The notes under the pieces were generated by a model. The model had not been told where the DNA came from, did no database searches, and was given only the letters and a program-made list of their open reading frames with translations. DNA of 50,184 nucleotides from JAQUQI01 sp041650035 (GTDB lineage Bacteria > Omnitrophota > Gorgyraeia > JABMRG01): the NCBI GenBank assembly GCA_041650035.1, contig JBAZLY010000006.1:1-50184 (forward strand), read 5' to 3'. Made by a program: the position numbers and the translations under genes. Each line of letters starts with the position of its first letter. Positions within the stretch are counted from its first letter, which is position 1. Positions 26,424-34,612 of the stretch are shown piece by piece.

Positions 26424-26830
26424 ATGGAAACAGCCAAACTGCTTCCACGATCAGTTATTTTGCAGGAATGGCGGCAAGAGGTAAAGGGGAATTTTTGACA
26501 AGACGATGCTAAACCGCAAGTGCTAAAACTGGTAAAAGAATTCATGGAATCCACCATGCAGGAAGAATTAAGCCTATATATAGGAAAAGAGCAATACGAA
26601 AGAACCGACACAGACAGCCTGCCATGCCGCAATGGTTATTGCCAAAGGTCTTTTGTCACCCAATTTGGCCCGATACCTGATGTAAAATGCCGATATTAAG
26701 GAATGCAGTTTTTAAAACTAGCATATTCAGAAGGTGTAAACGATACCAGAATATAGTAGAAAATTTTATAGAGGATATATTCTTAGCAGGCGTATCCACA
26801 AGAAGAATTGACGTAACCCAAACGCGGTAA
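26424..26830 (+). pseudogene. Decayed IS256 (Mutator)-family transposase, N-terminal fragment
   Basis: From ATG 26424 the frame reads METAKLLPRSVILQEWRQEV, meets a TGA at 26496, then continues with KLVKEFMESTMQEELSLYIG and QYERTDT, the N-terminal pattern of IS256-family transposases. A stop follows at about 26697, and the next segment (NIVENFIEDIFLAGVSTRRI) resumes in another frame up to a TAA at 26828. Only about the first third of a transposase remains, without the DDE catalytic core, so it cannot transpose. The flanking 26219-26423 has no gene; it holds AGGGTGT (26346-26352) and an inverted ACACCCT at about 26417, of unknown meaning. Confidence 0.8.
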
Positions 26831-26834
26831 CGTG

Positions 26835-26863
26835 TTGATATTTATATTATTTTGTGTTATACT
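26835..26863 (+). promoter_or_regulatory. Promoter for smpB
   Basis: TTGATA (26835-26840), a 17-bp spacer and TATACT (26858-26863) lie 24 bp before the smpB ATG. The -35 hexamer begins five bases after the last codon of the transposase fragment. Confidence 0.6.
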
Positions 26864-26887
26864 AACTACCTTGCAGTGTCACAAGAT

Positions 26888-27340
26888 ATGAAGAAGAATC
26901 CAAATAGAGATATAGCTTGTAATAAAAAGGCCTTTTTCGAATATGCGCTTTTAGAAAGGTTTGAGTGTGGTATTGAGCTTAAAGGGCCGGAGGTAAAATC
27001 CTCCCGGCAGGGGAAGGTTGCTCTAAGTGGCAGTTTTGTAAGGGTTGAAAACGCCCAGGCTTATGTATATGGAATGCATATAAGCCCATATGAGCAAAGC
27101 GGGCCTTATGCCCCGGATCCAAAAAGAACGAGAAGACTTCTTTTGCATAAGCGCCAGATCGGCCAGTTGTCAGGCCTGATGTCGCAGAGAGGATATACCT
27201 TAGTGCCGGTAAGGGTATATCTGAAAAAGGGTTTTATTAAGATTGAGATTGCGGTTGCCCGTGGCAAAAAGCTCTTTGATAAGAGGGACAAGTTACGCCA
27301 GAAGACAATTGAAATGGAGATCAAGCGCTCAATTAAATAG
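26888..27340 (+). CDS. smpB: SsrA-binding protein SmpB
   Basis: SmpB binds tmRNA and brings it to stalled ribosomes for trans-translation. The 150-residue protein has NKKAFFEYALLERFECGIEL, the tmRNA-binding GPEVKSSRQGKVALSGSF segment, and the basic C-terminal tail (GKKLFDKRD followed by lysine/arginine-rich residues) that mimics an mRNA/anticodon stem in the ribosome. ATG 26888 was chosen because conservation begins just after it; an in-frame TTG at 26852 would overlap the promoter. No clear Shine-Dalgarno is seen. The tmRNA gene starts 9 bp downstream, a classic arrangement. Confidence 0.95.
   Translation: MKKNPNRDIACNKKAFFEYALLERFECGIELKGPEVKSSRQGKVALSGSFVRVENAQAYVYGMHISPYEQSGPYAPDPKRTRRLLLHKRQIGQLSGLMSQRGYTLVPVRVYLKKGFIKIEIAVARGKKLFDKRDKLRQKTIEMEIKRSIK
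27309..27338 (+). promoter_or_regulatory. Possible internal promoter for ssrA
   Basis: TTGAAA (27309-27314), 18 bp, then TTAAAT (27333-27338) end 11 bp before the tmRNA 5' end, inside the end of smpB. The alternative is processing from an smpB-ssrA transcript. Confidence 0.3.
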
Positions 27341-27349
27341 ATCACTTAA

Positions 27350-27786
27350 GGGGGCGATTATGGATTCGACTTATTGTATGGCGTAAGAAGGAGCATGCCG
27401 AGGTTGGTCAGCTGGCCTCGTCTCGAGAGAGACCCTAAGCGTAAGCAAAGGGTAAAAAGCCACCAAAAGATAAGTGCAGATAACCTACGCACAAAAGTCG
27501 CAGAGGTAATTCCTATGAATGTAGGCATGGCCTTTGCGCTACCGTTAGCCGCTTAATAGCGGCTACCGTCAGCCTGCCCGGCCTGTGGGGCAGGGTCTGG
27601 CGTCGCTAACAGGCTGGTTTTGCGTCTTTAGCTTTTAAGGGGCAAGACGAGATTCGCTAAAAGCTGCGCCTAATGGTATCCTTCTTGCAGGAGATCATAA
27701 GGTCAAGATCAAAATACAGGATAAGCATGTAGTTGCCTCTTGCGGCAAACTTAAGGACGAGGGTTCGATTCCCTCCGCCTCCACCA
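27350..27786 (+). ncRNA. ssrA: Transfer-messenger RNA (tmRNA)
   Basis: The 5' end GGGGGCGATTATGGATTCGAC (21 nt in all; the first seven, GGGGGCG, form the acceptor strand) pairs through its first seven bases with CGCCTCC at 27776-27782. A discriminator A and an encoded CCA (27784-27786) follow. The T-arm GAGGGTTCGATTCCCTC precedes the 3' strand. The tag reading frame runs from a likely resume codon GCA at 27476 to tandem stops TAA TAG at 27554-27559; the tag starts ADNLRTK and ends FALPLAA, 26 residues, with the usual LAA protease signal. At about 437 nt it is longer than the common 350-400 nt. It lies directly after smpB. Confidence 0.93.
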
Positions 27787-27864
27787 TCACATAATGTTTA
27801 TGCCCGCGTTATATGCAGGTTATGCGTATTATGACCGGGCGTAAAAACAATCATTGGATTTGAT

Positions 27865-28983
27865 ATGAGGATACTAAGGATATTTTTTTTGATTTTGTTA
27901 GTAGTCCTGTCGGCAGGCTGTGCCGCGGCGCCTATTAGAGGTACCTTTTCGGCCAAGTACCCGGACGGCATAGGTGACCAATGCGCTTATACTGACCTTA
28001 CCTCGATCGTGAATACCTACAATGTGGTTTTGGAATGGGACGGCATAAAAAAGATCCTTACCTTGCGTAAAGGTGATAATAAGGTGGAGATGGCCCTTTG
28101 CAGCAGGTTAGTCCTGGTGGATTCTGTTTTGTATAAACTCCAAGATCCTGTTATCATGAAAAGATCAACTATCCTGGTGCCGACGAATTTTTGCGAGTCT
28201 GTTCTGCCGGGGTTGTTTATCCGGGGTAGGTTGTCCAAAACGGCTGGAGAAAATAGCTGTCGCGCCGCGTGCCATACAATAAAAAGGATAGTCCTGGATC
28301 CCGGGCATGGAGGAAAAGATCCTGGCGCTGTGGGTAAAGGCGGGTTGAGGGAAAAGGATGTCGTTTTAGATATAGCCAAGGGCGTAAAGCGCTATCTTGC
28401 CGCGGGCGGGTTGGATGTCAGTCTTACGCGCGATAAGGATATATTCATCTCTTTATGGAGGAGGGCTGATATTGCTAATAAGTGTGAAGCGGATTTTTTT
28501 ATCAGTATTCACGCTAATGCCGCGCGATCCAGATACGCAAGCGGTTTTGAGGTTTTTTACCTTTCAGAGGCGGTTGATGATAGCGCGCGCGCTATTGCCG
28601 CGGTTGAAAACGCGTCCCTGAAATATGAAGATTCTTCATTCGGTAATTCACTTCCGTCAAGCGAGCTTGAAGCGATCTTATGGGATATTGAATATAGCGA
28701 GAACAGGCAAGAGTCGATAGAATTAGCTAACAACATTATAAAGACTACTTGCGGCAGTCTTAAGCTTAAGAATCGCGGCCAGAAAGGCGCCAATTTTTAT
28801 GTACTCAAGGGGGCGAAAATGCCTTCAGTTTTGGTTGAGGTCGGCTTCATATCCAATGCCAAGGAGGCCCAAAGGCTTGGCGACGCCTCTTATCGAGACA
28901 GGATAGCAAGATTGATATCGGAAGGGATATTGAATTACAGGGATGAATATGAAGCGGCGGAAGGTTTTACAACAAAGCGATAA
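27865..28983 (+). CDS. N-acetylmuramoyl-L-alanine amidase, lipoprotein (Amidase_3)
   Basis: The 372-residue enzyme cleaves the amide bond between N-acetylmuramic acid and the stem peptide. A lipoprotein signal (hydrophobic stretch then lipobox LSAGC, Cys19) predicts anchoring to a membrane facing the periplasm. Residues about 40-125 resemble a copper-amine-oxidase-N/AMIN-type accessory domain. The Amidase_3 catalytic domain (about 135-365) shows LDPGHGGKDPG, the glutamate in LREKDV, SIHANAA and VLVEVGFISN, giving the zinc ligands and catalytic glutamate. Its end overlaps murI by 41 bp. Confidence 0.9.
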   Translation: MRILRIFFLILLVVLSAGCAAAPIRGTFSAKYPDGIGDQCAYTDLTSIVNTYNVVLEWDGIKKILTLRKGDNKVEMALCSRLVLVDSVLYKLQDPVIMKRSTILVPTNFCESVLPGLFIRGRLSKTAGENSCRAACHTIKRIVLDPGHGGKDPGAVGKGGLREKDVVLDIAKGVKRYLAAGGLDVSLTRDKDIFISLWRRADIANKCEADFFISIHANAARSRYASGFEVFYLSEAVDDSARAIAAVENASLKYEDSSFGNSLPSSELEAILWDIEYSENRQESIELANNIIKTTCGSLKLKNRGQKGANFYVLKGAKMPSVLVEVGFISNAKEAQRLGDASYRDRIARLISEGILNYRDEYEAAEGFTTKR

Positions 28984-29785
28984 TAGACCGATAGGCGTTT
29001 TTGATTCCGGTGTCGGCGGGCTTACGGTAGTAAAAGAGCTCGCCAATCGCCTGCCTTGTGAGGACATGGTGTATTATGGCGATACGGCGCGCGTGCCGTA
29101 TGGCACCAAATCCAGGAACACCATAGTAAGATTTTCAATAGAGAACGCTTTGTTCCTTCTGAAACAGAACGTGAAGCTGATTGTCGTGGCGTGTAATACG
29201 TCGTCAAGCGTCGCTCTGCCTGCGCTAAGTAGGAATTTTAAGGTCCCCATTGTAGGTGTTATTAAACCCGGTGCCTGTGACGCGGCCAAGGCCTGCAGAA
29301 ATTCCCGGATAGGGGTTATAGGCACAACCGCGACTATTAAAAGCGATGCCTATAGCAGGCAGATAAGGCGCTTTGCCCCTTTCGTAAAGATATATTCGCG
29401 AAGCTGTCCCTTGCTTGCCCCAGCCATAGAGGAGTCTTTGGATGACAATAAATTGATGACGGACATAATATTGTATTATTTGGGCCCATTAAAGAAAAAA
29501 CGCATAGACACGCTTGTCCTTGGTTGTACGCATTATCCAATTATCAAAGGCCTTATAGCCAAAGCCATGGGTGGCCAGATAACCCTTATTGATTCTGCGG
29601 AATCAACATCCATACATATAAAAGGTTTATTGACAAAAAGGATGTTGTTAAATGGTTCACGGGCCGCGGGCCGGATCAAATTTTTTGTAAGCGATGAGGC
29701 TAAGAATTTTAAACGTATCGGCGAGAGATTTTTAAACAAGCGCATAGATCATATAAGAAAGGCGGGTTATGGGATACAAGGTTAA
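28943..29785 (+). CDS. murI: Glutamate racemase
   Basis: MurI makes D-glutamate for peptidoglycan. The 280-residue protein has GVFDSGVGGLTV, YGDTARVPYGTKS, the first catalytic cysteine in VVACNTSSS and the second in LGCTHYPII. The ATG at 28943 lies inside the amidase gene (41-bp overlap); ATG 28949 is an alternative two codons on. Placement with the amidase makes a small cell-wall pair. Its 3' end overlaps queD by 17 bp, so the cell-wall and queuosine genes form one packed run. Confidence 0.93.
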   Translation: MNMKRRKVLQQSDNRPIGVFDSGVGGLTVVKELANRLPCEDMVYYGDTARVPYGTKSRNTIVRFSIENALFLLKQNVKLIVVACNTSSSVALPALSRNFKVPIVGVIKPGACDAAKACRNSRIGVIGTTATIKSDAYSRQIRRFAPFVKIYSRSCPLLAPAIEESLDDNKLMTDIILYYLGPLKKKRIDTLVLGCTHYPIIKGLIAKAMGGQITLIDSAESTSIHIKGLLTKRMLLNGSRAAGRIKFFVSDEAKNFKRIGERFLNKRIDHIRKAGYGIQG

Positions 29786-30137
29786 GGTTGAATTATATTT
29801 TAGCGCCGCCCACAAGTTAAAGGGTTATAAAGGTAAATGCGAGAGCCTGCACGGGCATAATTGGAAGGTTGAGGTCACTATAGCGTCTGGATATCTTGAT
29901 AAGATAGGTCTGCTTGTTGATTTCAGAAAGGCAAAGTCTATGTTGAAGTCTGTGCTGAATGCCCTTGATCACAAGCGCATAGATAATGTGCCGTATTTCA
30001 AGAAACGCAATCCGACATCGGAAATAGTCGCGGAATATATTTTTAGCCGTTATAAAAGTAAAATTAAACCGCCCATGGCCCTGGAGAGTGTCTCGGTCTG
30101 GGAAACGCCGGGTTCTTGCGCGACATATTATGAATAA
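29769..30137 (+). CDS. queD: 6-carboxy-5,6,7,8-tetrahydropterin synthase
   Basis: QueD catalyses the first queuosine-specific step after GTP cyclohydrolase. The 122-residue protein of the PTPS family has SAAHKLKGYKGKCESLHGHNW (21 residues; key parts SAAHKL, the catalytic Cys, and HGHNW), supplying the zinc histidines and the catalytic cysteine, plus the downstream LDHKRIDN and ESVSVWETP segments. Its stop overlaps the queC start (30130) by 8 bp. The GTP cyclohydrolase (FolE) that would make its substrate is not in the window. Confidence 0.93.
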   Translation: MGYKVKVELYFSAAHKLKGYKGKCESLHGHNWKVEVTIASGYLDKIGLLVDFRKAKSMLKSVLNALDHKRIDNVPYFKKRNPTSEIVAEYIFSRYKSKIKPPMALESVSVWETPGSCATYYE

Positions 30138-30792
30138 AGAAAAAGCGGTAGTCCTTCTTTCGGGAGGCCTTGATTCAGCGACTGTATTGTATATCGCCAA
30201 GGCAAAAGGGTATGATGTATATACCTTGAGTTTTGATTATGGCCAGAGGCATAACAGGGAGCTTAAGTTTGCCAAGCAACTGGCGCGTATAAGCAATACA
30301 AACAGCCGTGTGGTAAGGATCTCCCTGCCCTGGGGCGGCAGCTCTTTATTGGATAGGCACAAAGAGATACCTCGTGGCAGGTCTTACAGAAGCCGTGTGC
30401 CTGATACGTATGTGCCTGCCCGCAATATTATTTTTTTAAGTTTTGCCGCCTCATACGCGGAGGCAATCGGCGCATATAAAGTTTTTATTGGGGTTAATCA
30501 GGTAGATTATAGCGGTTATCCCGATTGCAGGCGTAATTTTATCAGGGCCTTTTCAAAGGCTATAGAGAAGGGCACACGGACAGGCGCCTGCGGTAAGGAG
30601 ATATCGATAGAAACCCCACTGCTCAATATGACAAAGAGCCAGATAATAGCCAAGGCCTGCGGCATGGGAGTCCCTTTAAGGTATACATGGTCATGCTACG
30701 GGTCAGGCAAGTTACCGTGCGGCAGATGCGATTCATGCCTGATACGCAAAAAGGGATTTCAGGCCGCCGGTATAAAAGACCCTTCCAAATGA
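30130..30792 (+). CDS. queC: 7-cyano-7-deazaguanine synthase
   Basis: QueC converts 7-carboxy-7-deazaguanine to preQ0 using ATP and ammonia. From ATG 30130 it has 220 residues, with the PP-loop LLSGGLDSATVLY, FDYGQRHNREL, the VPARNIIFLS segment and a C-terminal four-cysteine zinc site (CYGSGKLPCGRCDSC). An upstream in-frame start at 30088 would lie deep within queD. The end TGA shares bases with the queE start (ATGA), indicating translational coupling. Confidence 0.94.
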   Translation: MNKEKAVVLLSGGLDSATVLYIAKAKGYDVYTLSFDYGQRHNRELKFAKQLARISNTNSRVVRISLPWGGSSLLDRHKEIPRGRSYRSRVPDTYVPARNIIFLSFAASYAEAIGAYKVFIGVNQVDYSGYPDCRRNFIRAFSKAIEKGTRTGACGKEISIETPLLNMTKSQIIAKACGMGVPLRYTWSCYGSGKLPCGRCDSCLIRKKGFQAAGIKDPSK

Positions 30793-31484
30793 ATGGTACA
30801 GCCATGATAACGGAGATATTTGCCTCAATACAGGGCGAGGGGTTTTATGCCGGGCATAGGCATATATTCATAAGATTTAAAGGTTGTAATCTGAAATGTT
30901 CTTTTTGTGATACGCGTTCACGCATAATGGCTGAGCGGATATCTGTCAGTGAGGTGTTAAAACGCGCGTCCGGTTTAATGCTTACTAACTCGAAAAATAC
31001 CGTGGCGCTGACAGGCGGTGAACCTTTATTACAGGATGTATTCCTTAAAGAATTACTGCCACGCCTGGCAAGTAAAGGGGTGGTAATATATTTAGAGACC
31101 AACGGCACGCTCACGCAGGCGTTAGAATGTATTATATCTTATATAGATATTATTGCAATGGATATAAAATTACCCAGTGTGTGCGGTATAAGCCCGTGTT
31201 GGCGGGCGCATAAGATTTTTTTAAACCGCGCCAGAGACAAAGAGTTTTTTATAAAGGTCGTTGTTTCGGACGCGATTGATATGCAGGAATTTGACAAGGC
31301 CTTAGCGCTTGTAAAAGAGACAGGGTGTGACGTGCCAATTATTATTCAACCTGAGACAAGGCACGGGTCGCTTGGAATAAACGTATCGGCCGATACGCTT
31401 TTTAGGCTTCAGGAAAGGGCCTTAGGCTGTTTCAGCAAGGTGCTTGTAATGCCGCAGTCGCATAAAATGATGGGATTAAAATAA
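30789..31484 (+). CDS. queE: 7-carboxy-7-deazaguanine synthase (radical SAM)
   Basis: QueE rearranges 6-carboxytetrahydropterin to 7-carboxy-7-deazaguanine. The 231-residue protein has IFASIQGEGFYAGHRHIFIR, then the radical-SAM cluster motif CNLKCSFCDT (CxxxCxxC), and the SAM-binding TGGEPLLQ. ATG 30789 overlaps the queC stop as ATGA; a Met at 30804 is a close alternative. Between queC and queF it completes the preQ0 route. Confidence 0.93.
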   Translation: MNGTAMITEIFASIQGEGFYAGHRHIFIRFKGCNLKCSFCDTRSRIMAERISVSEVLKRASGLMLTNSKNTVALTGGEPLLQDVFLKELLPRLASKGVVIYLETNGTLTQALECIISYIDIIAMDIKLPSVCGISPCWRAHKIFLNRARDKEFFIKVVVSDAIDMQEFDKALALVKETGCDVPIIIQPETRHGSLGINVSADTLFRLQERALGCFSKVLVMPQSHKMMGLK

Positions 31485-31528
31485 AATTGGCTTGTTTGCC
31501 CGAGGGGCAACGGCAAGGAGAGTATCGG

Positions 31529-31939
31529 ATGGCGAAAAAAGTTGTTCAAAGAGGTGAATATGAAGGCCTGCAGGATGATATAAGGAGTATAAACACGCCC
31601 GCGATCGAGGTCTGGGACAACCAGTATAAAGACAGGCGTTATACGGTATATATACGCACGGACGAGTTTTCTTGCATATGCCCTAAGACAGGACTTCCGG
31701 ATATTGCGGACATATCGATAGAGTATGTCCCGGACAAATATTGCGTGGAACTTAAATCGTTTAAATTCTATCTCGTATTTTTCAGGAATATTGGTATATT
31801 CCATGAGCACGCCGCGAACATGATATTGGATGATTTTATCAAGGCGTGCAAGCCCTTGTATGCCAAGATCACGGCCGTATTCAAATCGCGCGGCGGTATA
31901 CAGACGACAGTAGGCAGTGTGTATGAGAAAAATAAATAG
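31529..31939 (+). CDS. queF: NADPH-dependent 7-cyano-7-deazaguanine reductase
   Basis: QueF reduces preQ0 to preQ1, the base inserted into tRNA by Tgt. The 136-residue protein is the short (type I) form, with the nucleophilic cysteine in FSCICPKTGLPD and the signature YVPDKYCVELKSFKFYL. ATG 31529 follows AAGGAG with good spacing; an in-frame TTG at 31487 lacks one. Its 3' end overlaps the fumarase alpha gene by 17 bp. tgt and queA are not in the window. Confidence 0.94.
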   Translation: MAKKVVQRGEYEGLQDDIRSINTPAIEVWDNQYKDRRYTVYIRTDEFSCICPKTGLPDIADISIEYVPDKYCVELKSFKFYLVFFRNIGIFHEHAANMILDDFIKACKPLYAKITAVFKSRGGIQTTVGSVYEKNK

Positions 31940-32762
31940 TATACGGGTAACCGAATTGGTAAGAAGGCTTGCGATTGAGGCAAACCTGTGTTTGCGAAAA
32001 GACGTTCTCAAGTCTATCGAACGCGCCGCGCGGACCGAAACCGCGCCTTCCGCGAGACGTATCTTGAGAATGCTTATCCAAAATGCGCGTATCGCCCGGG
32101 CCAAATCTATACCTATATGCCAGGATACCGGTTTTGCCGAGGTATTTTGCCGGATAGGCCAGGGGGTGGTTGTGAAAGGCGGATTAACGGCCGCTATCAA
32201 CAAGGGTATTATGCTTGGTTACAGGGATGGATTTCTTAGAAAATCGGTAGTTTCCGATCCACTGCTGAGAAAAAATACGAAAACGAACACGCCATGCGTC
32301 ATTGATTATGATGTGGTCAAGGGTGATAAAATAAGGATTACGGTCGTGCCTAAAGGGTTTGGCAGTGAAAATGCCAGCGCTATTATTATGCTGAAACCCA
32401 CCGACACGGAGGAATCAATAATTGATTTTGTCCTGGATGTGGTAAGACGCGCGGGCCGTGATGCCTGTCCGCCGCTTGTGATAGGCATAGGCATAGGTGG
32501 CACTATGGATAAGGCTGCCTTGCTTGCGACTAAGGCCATCACGCTTCCAATAGGAAAAAGGCAGGCCAAGGAACACCTTGCCCGTATAGGAGGCATGATT
32601 ATGGAGAGGTTAAATAAGACGGGCATAGGTCCGGCAGGGCTTGGCGGAAAAACTACGTGTCTTGGGGTGAATATATTAAGTTTTCCCACGCATATCGCCG
32701 GACTGCCTCTATGCGTGAAGATAAGTTGTCATGCCACACGCAGCGCTAATGGGGTTTTGTAG
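31923..32762 (+). CDS. Fumarate hydratase class I, alpha subunit (FumA/TtdA N-terminal type)
   Basis: This is the larger subunit of the two-subunit, 4Fe-4S class I fumarase/tartrate dehydratase family, which interconverts fumarate and malate. The 279-residue protein contains IPICQDTGFAEVF, GFGSENASAIIMLKP, IGIGIGGTMD and a C-terminal CHATRS, with cysteines positioned as Fe-S ligands. ATG 31923 was chosen; a GTG two codons earlier is possible. The beta subunit starts one base after its stop. L-tartrate dehydratase cannot be excluded from sequence alone, but fumarase fits the nearby PEPCK. Confidence 0.9.
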   Translation: MRKINSIRVTELVRRLAIEANLCLRKDVLKSIERAARTETAPSARRILRMLIQNARIARAKSIPICQDTGFAEVFCRIGQGVVVKGGLTAAINKGIMLGYRDGFLRKSVVSDPLLRKNTKTNTPCVIDYDVVKGDKIRITVVPKGFGSENASAIIMLKPTDTEESIIDFVLDVVRRAGRDACPPLVIGIGIGGTMDKAALLATKAITLPIGKRQAKEHLARIGGMIMERLNKTGIGPAGLGGKTTCLGVNILSFPTHIAGLPLCVKISCHATRSANGVL

Positions 32763-32763
32763 C

Positions 32764-33294
32764 ATGAAGAGAATACATCTGCCGCTAACAAAAGAGGTCA
32801 GGTCAGGGTTTCGCGCCGGCGAGGAGTTGCTGTTGTGCGGCAGGTTTTATACCGCTCGCGATATGGCGCATAAAAGATTGTACCAGGCCATAAGGCTTAA
32901 AAAGTTTCTTCCTATTGATTTAACCGATAATATCCTGTATTACTGTGGTCCTACCCCGGCTCCGCCTGGGACTGTTATCGGGGCTTGTGGCCCCACAACA
33001 TCAAAACGTATGGACCAATTCACCCCCTTCTTGTTAAAGGCGGGTCTGGCGGCTTCTATAGGAAAAGGGCAAAGGTCTGAAGTTGTTATACAGGCGATTA
33101 GAAGATACGGTTGTGTTTATCTAACGGCCGTCGGTGGTGCCGGGGCTTATCTGTCGGAAAGGGTAAAAAAGGCCGAACGGATTGCTTATAAGGATTTGGG
33201 CCCTGAAGCAATATATGAATTATATGTGGAGGATTTTCCTGTGACGGTTGCTATAGATGCCTGCGGTCACAGCCTGTTCAAGGGGTGTAAATGA
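32764..33294 (+). CDS. Fumarate hydratase class I, beta subunit
   Basis: The 176-residue protein is the C-terminal-type subunit of class I fumarase (FumA C-terminal/TtdB). It contains RDMAHKRL, YYCGPTPAPPG, GACGPTTSKRMDQFTP and GLAASIGKGQRS, all standard in this subunit. ATG 32764 follows the alpha stop by one base; an upstream in-frame Met lies inside the alpha gene. The end overlaps the RNase PH start as ATGA. Together the two subunits form one active hydratase. Confidence 0.9.
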   Translation: MKRIHLPLTKEVRSGFRAGEELLLCGRFYTARDMAHKRLYQAIRLKKFLPIDLTDNILYYCGPTPAPPGTVIGACGPTTSKRMDQFTPFLLKAGLAASIGKGQRSEVVIQAIRRYGCVYLTAVGGAGAYLSERVKKAERIAYKDLGPEAIYELYVEDFPVTVAIDACGHSLFKGCK

Positions 33295-34010
33295 TACGCA
33301 AAGGTAACAGGGCGTTTGATGCCGTCAGAAATGTCCGGATAAAGACAGGTTTTATCAAATATGCCGAGGGTTCGTGCCTGATTGAGGTTGGAAATACCAA
33401 GGTTATATGCACGGCATCATTAGAAGACGGTGTCCCATTGTTTTTGCGCGGGCGATGCCGTGGCTGGGTCACGGCGGAGTATGCTATGCTTCCAAGGTCA
33501 TGCAACAAGAGGGTGCAGAGAGAATCTTCGAAGGGCAGGGTTGGGGGCAGGACACACGAGATACAAAGGCTGATAGGAAGATCATTAAGGTCCGTTGTCG
33601 ATATGGAATTATTGGGCGAACGCACCATATTCATCGATTGTGATGTTATACAAGCTGACGGCGGAACAAGGACAGCAAGCATAACAGGCTCTTTTGTGGC
33701 TTTGGCCTGCTGCTTTAAAAGTATGATAGGCAGGGGCATTTTAGAGAAATCTCCCATACGTGATCATGTCGCCGCAGTAAGTGTCGGTATCATGGATAAT
33801 CATATATTGCTTGATCTTGATTATGAAGAAGATTCTAATGCCGACGTGGATATGAACGTGGTGATGACCGGGGCCGGTGATTTTATAGAGGTCCAGGGAA
33901 CTGCCGAGGGCCGTCAGTTCAATGATAGGCAGATGAGGGGCATGATCTCTTTTGCCAAAAAAGGCGTTAAAGAATTCGTGCTCAAGCAGAGAAAGGTATT
34001 AAAAGATTGA
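33291..34010 (+). CDS. rph: Ribonuclease PH
   Basis: RNase PH is a phosphate-dependent 3'-5' exoribonuclease that trims tRNA 3' ends. The 239-residue protein has EVGNTKVICTASLED, GWVTAEYAMLPRS, the QRLIGRSLRSVVDM segment, IDCDVIQADGGTRTASI and VDMNVVMTGAGDFIEVQGTA, matching the family throughout. ATG overlaps the preceding stop, and its TGA overlaps the TTG start of rdgB. The rph-rdgB pairing is common in bacteria. Confidence 0.95.
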   Translation: MIRKGNRAFDAVRNVRIKTGFIKYAEGSCLIEVGNTKVICTASLEDGVPLFLRGRCRGWVTAEYAMLPRSCNKRVQRESSKGRVGGRTHEIQRLIGRSLRSVVDMELLGERTIFIDCDVIQADGGTRTASITGSFVALACCFKSMIGRGILEKSPIRDHVAAVSVGIMDNHILLDLDYEEDSNADVDMNVVMTGAGDFIEVQGTAEGRQFNDRQMRGMISFAKKGVKEFVLKQRKVLKD

Positions 34011-34612
34011 AAGAGGTATTGCTTGCTACAAGGAACATTAAGAAACTCCTTGAGTTAAAGAGGCTCATGCGCGGTTTCGGCGTTAGGGTTTTAGGCCTTG
34101 ATAAGTTTAGCGGTCTTGGCGAGGTTAAAGAGGATAGGAGTACATTGCGCGGTAACGCGGTGAAAAAATCGACCCAAATATCAAGGGTTGTTGCCAGGCT
34201 TGTTTTATCCGACGATTCTGGGCTTGAGGTGCCTGCGTTGGGCTTCGCGCCCGGGGTGAGGTCGGCGCGTTATGCGGGTCTAGCGCAGGATGATGATAAA
34301 AATATCGCCAAGCTCCTTAAAAAGATGAAGGATTTCCGCCCCAGCCAGAGGCGGGCGAGGTTTCGTTGTTTTATATGCATATCCGTCCAGGGTAAGGCGA
34401 TAAAGGTGGTAAGCGGCACGGTTACCGGCAGGATAGCCCTGGAGAGGGCCGGGGTGAACGGTTTTGGTTATGACAGTGTTTTTGTGCCCACCGGTTCAAA
34501 TAAGACCTTTGCTCAGATAGGTTCGAGGCAAAAAGACATGGTCAGTCACAGGGCGATCGCGCTTAAAAAGGCCAGGACCGTTATTCTTGAATATTTCCGA
34601 AAATATCGCTAA
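34007..34612 (+). CDS. rdgB: Non-canonical purine NTP pyrophosphatase (RdgB/HAM1)
   Basis: RdgB hydrolyses ITP, dITP and XTP to keep them out of nucleic acids. The 201-residue protein has LLATRNIKKLLEL at the N-terminus, LSDDSGLEVPALGFAPGVRS, SARYAG and GFGYDSVFVP. The start is a TTG overlapping the rph stop (TTGA). Its 3' end overlaps the convergent AsmA-like gene by 32 bp, so the last residues are coded on both strands. Confidence 0.93.
   Translation: MKEVLLATRNIKKLLELKRLMRGFGVRVLGLDKFSGLGEVKEDRSTLRGNAVKKSTQISRVVARLVLSDDSGLEVPALGFAPGVRSARYAGLAQDDDKNIAKLLKKMKDFRPSQRRARFRCFICISVQGKAIKVVSGTVTGRIALERAGVNGFGYDSVFVPTGSNKTFAQIGSRQKDMVSHRAIALKKARTVILEYFRKYR

Noticed and set aside
27374..27556. 60-codon open frame between smpB and the amidase
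   Set aside because: It is the frame that runs through the tmRNA into its tag; only the tag part from about 27476 is translated.
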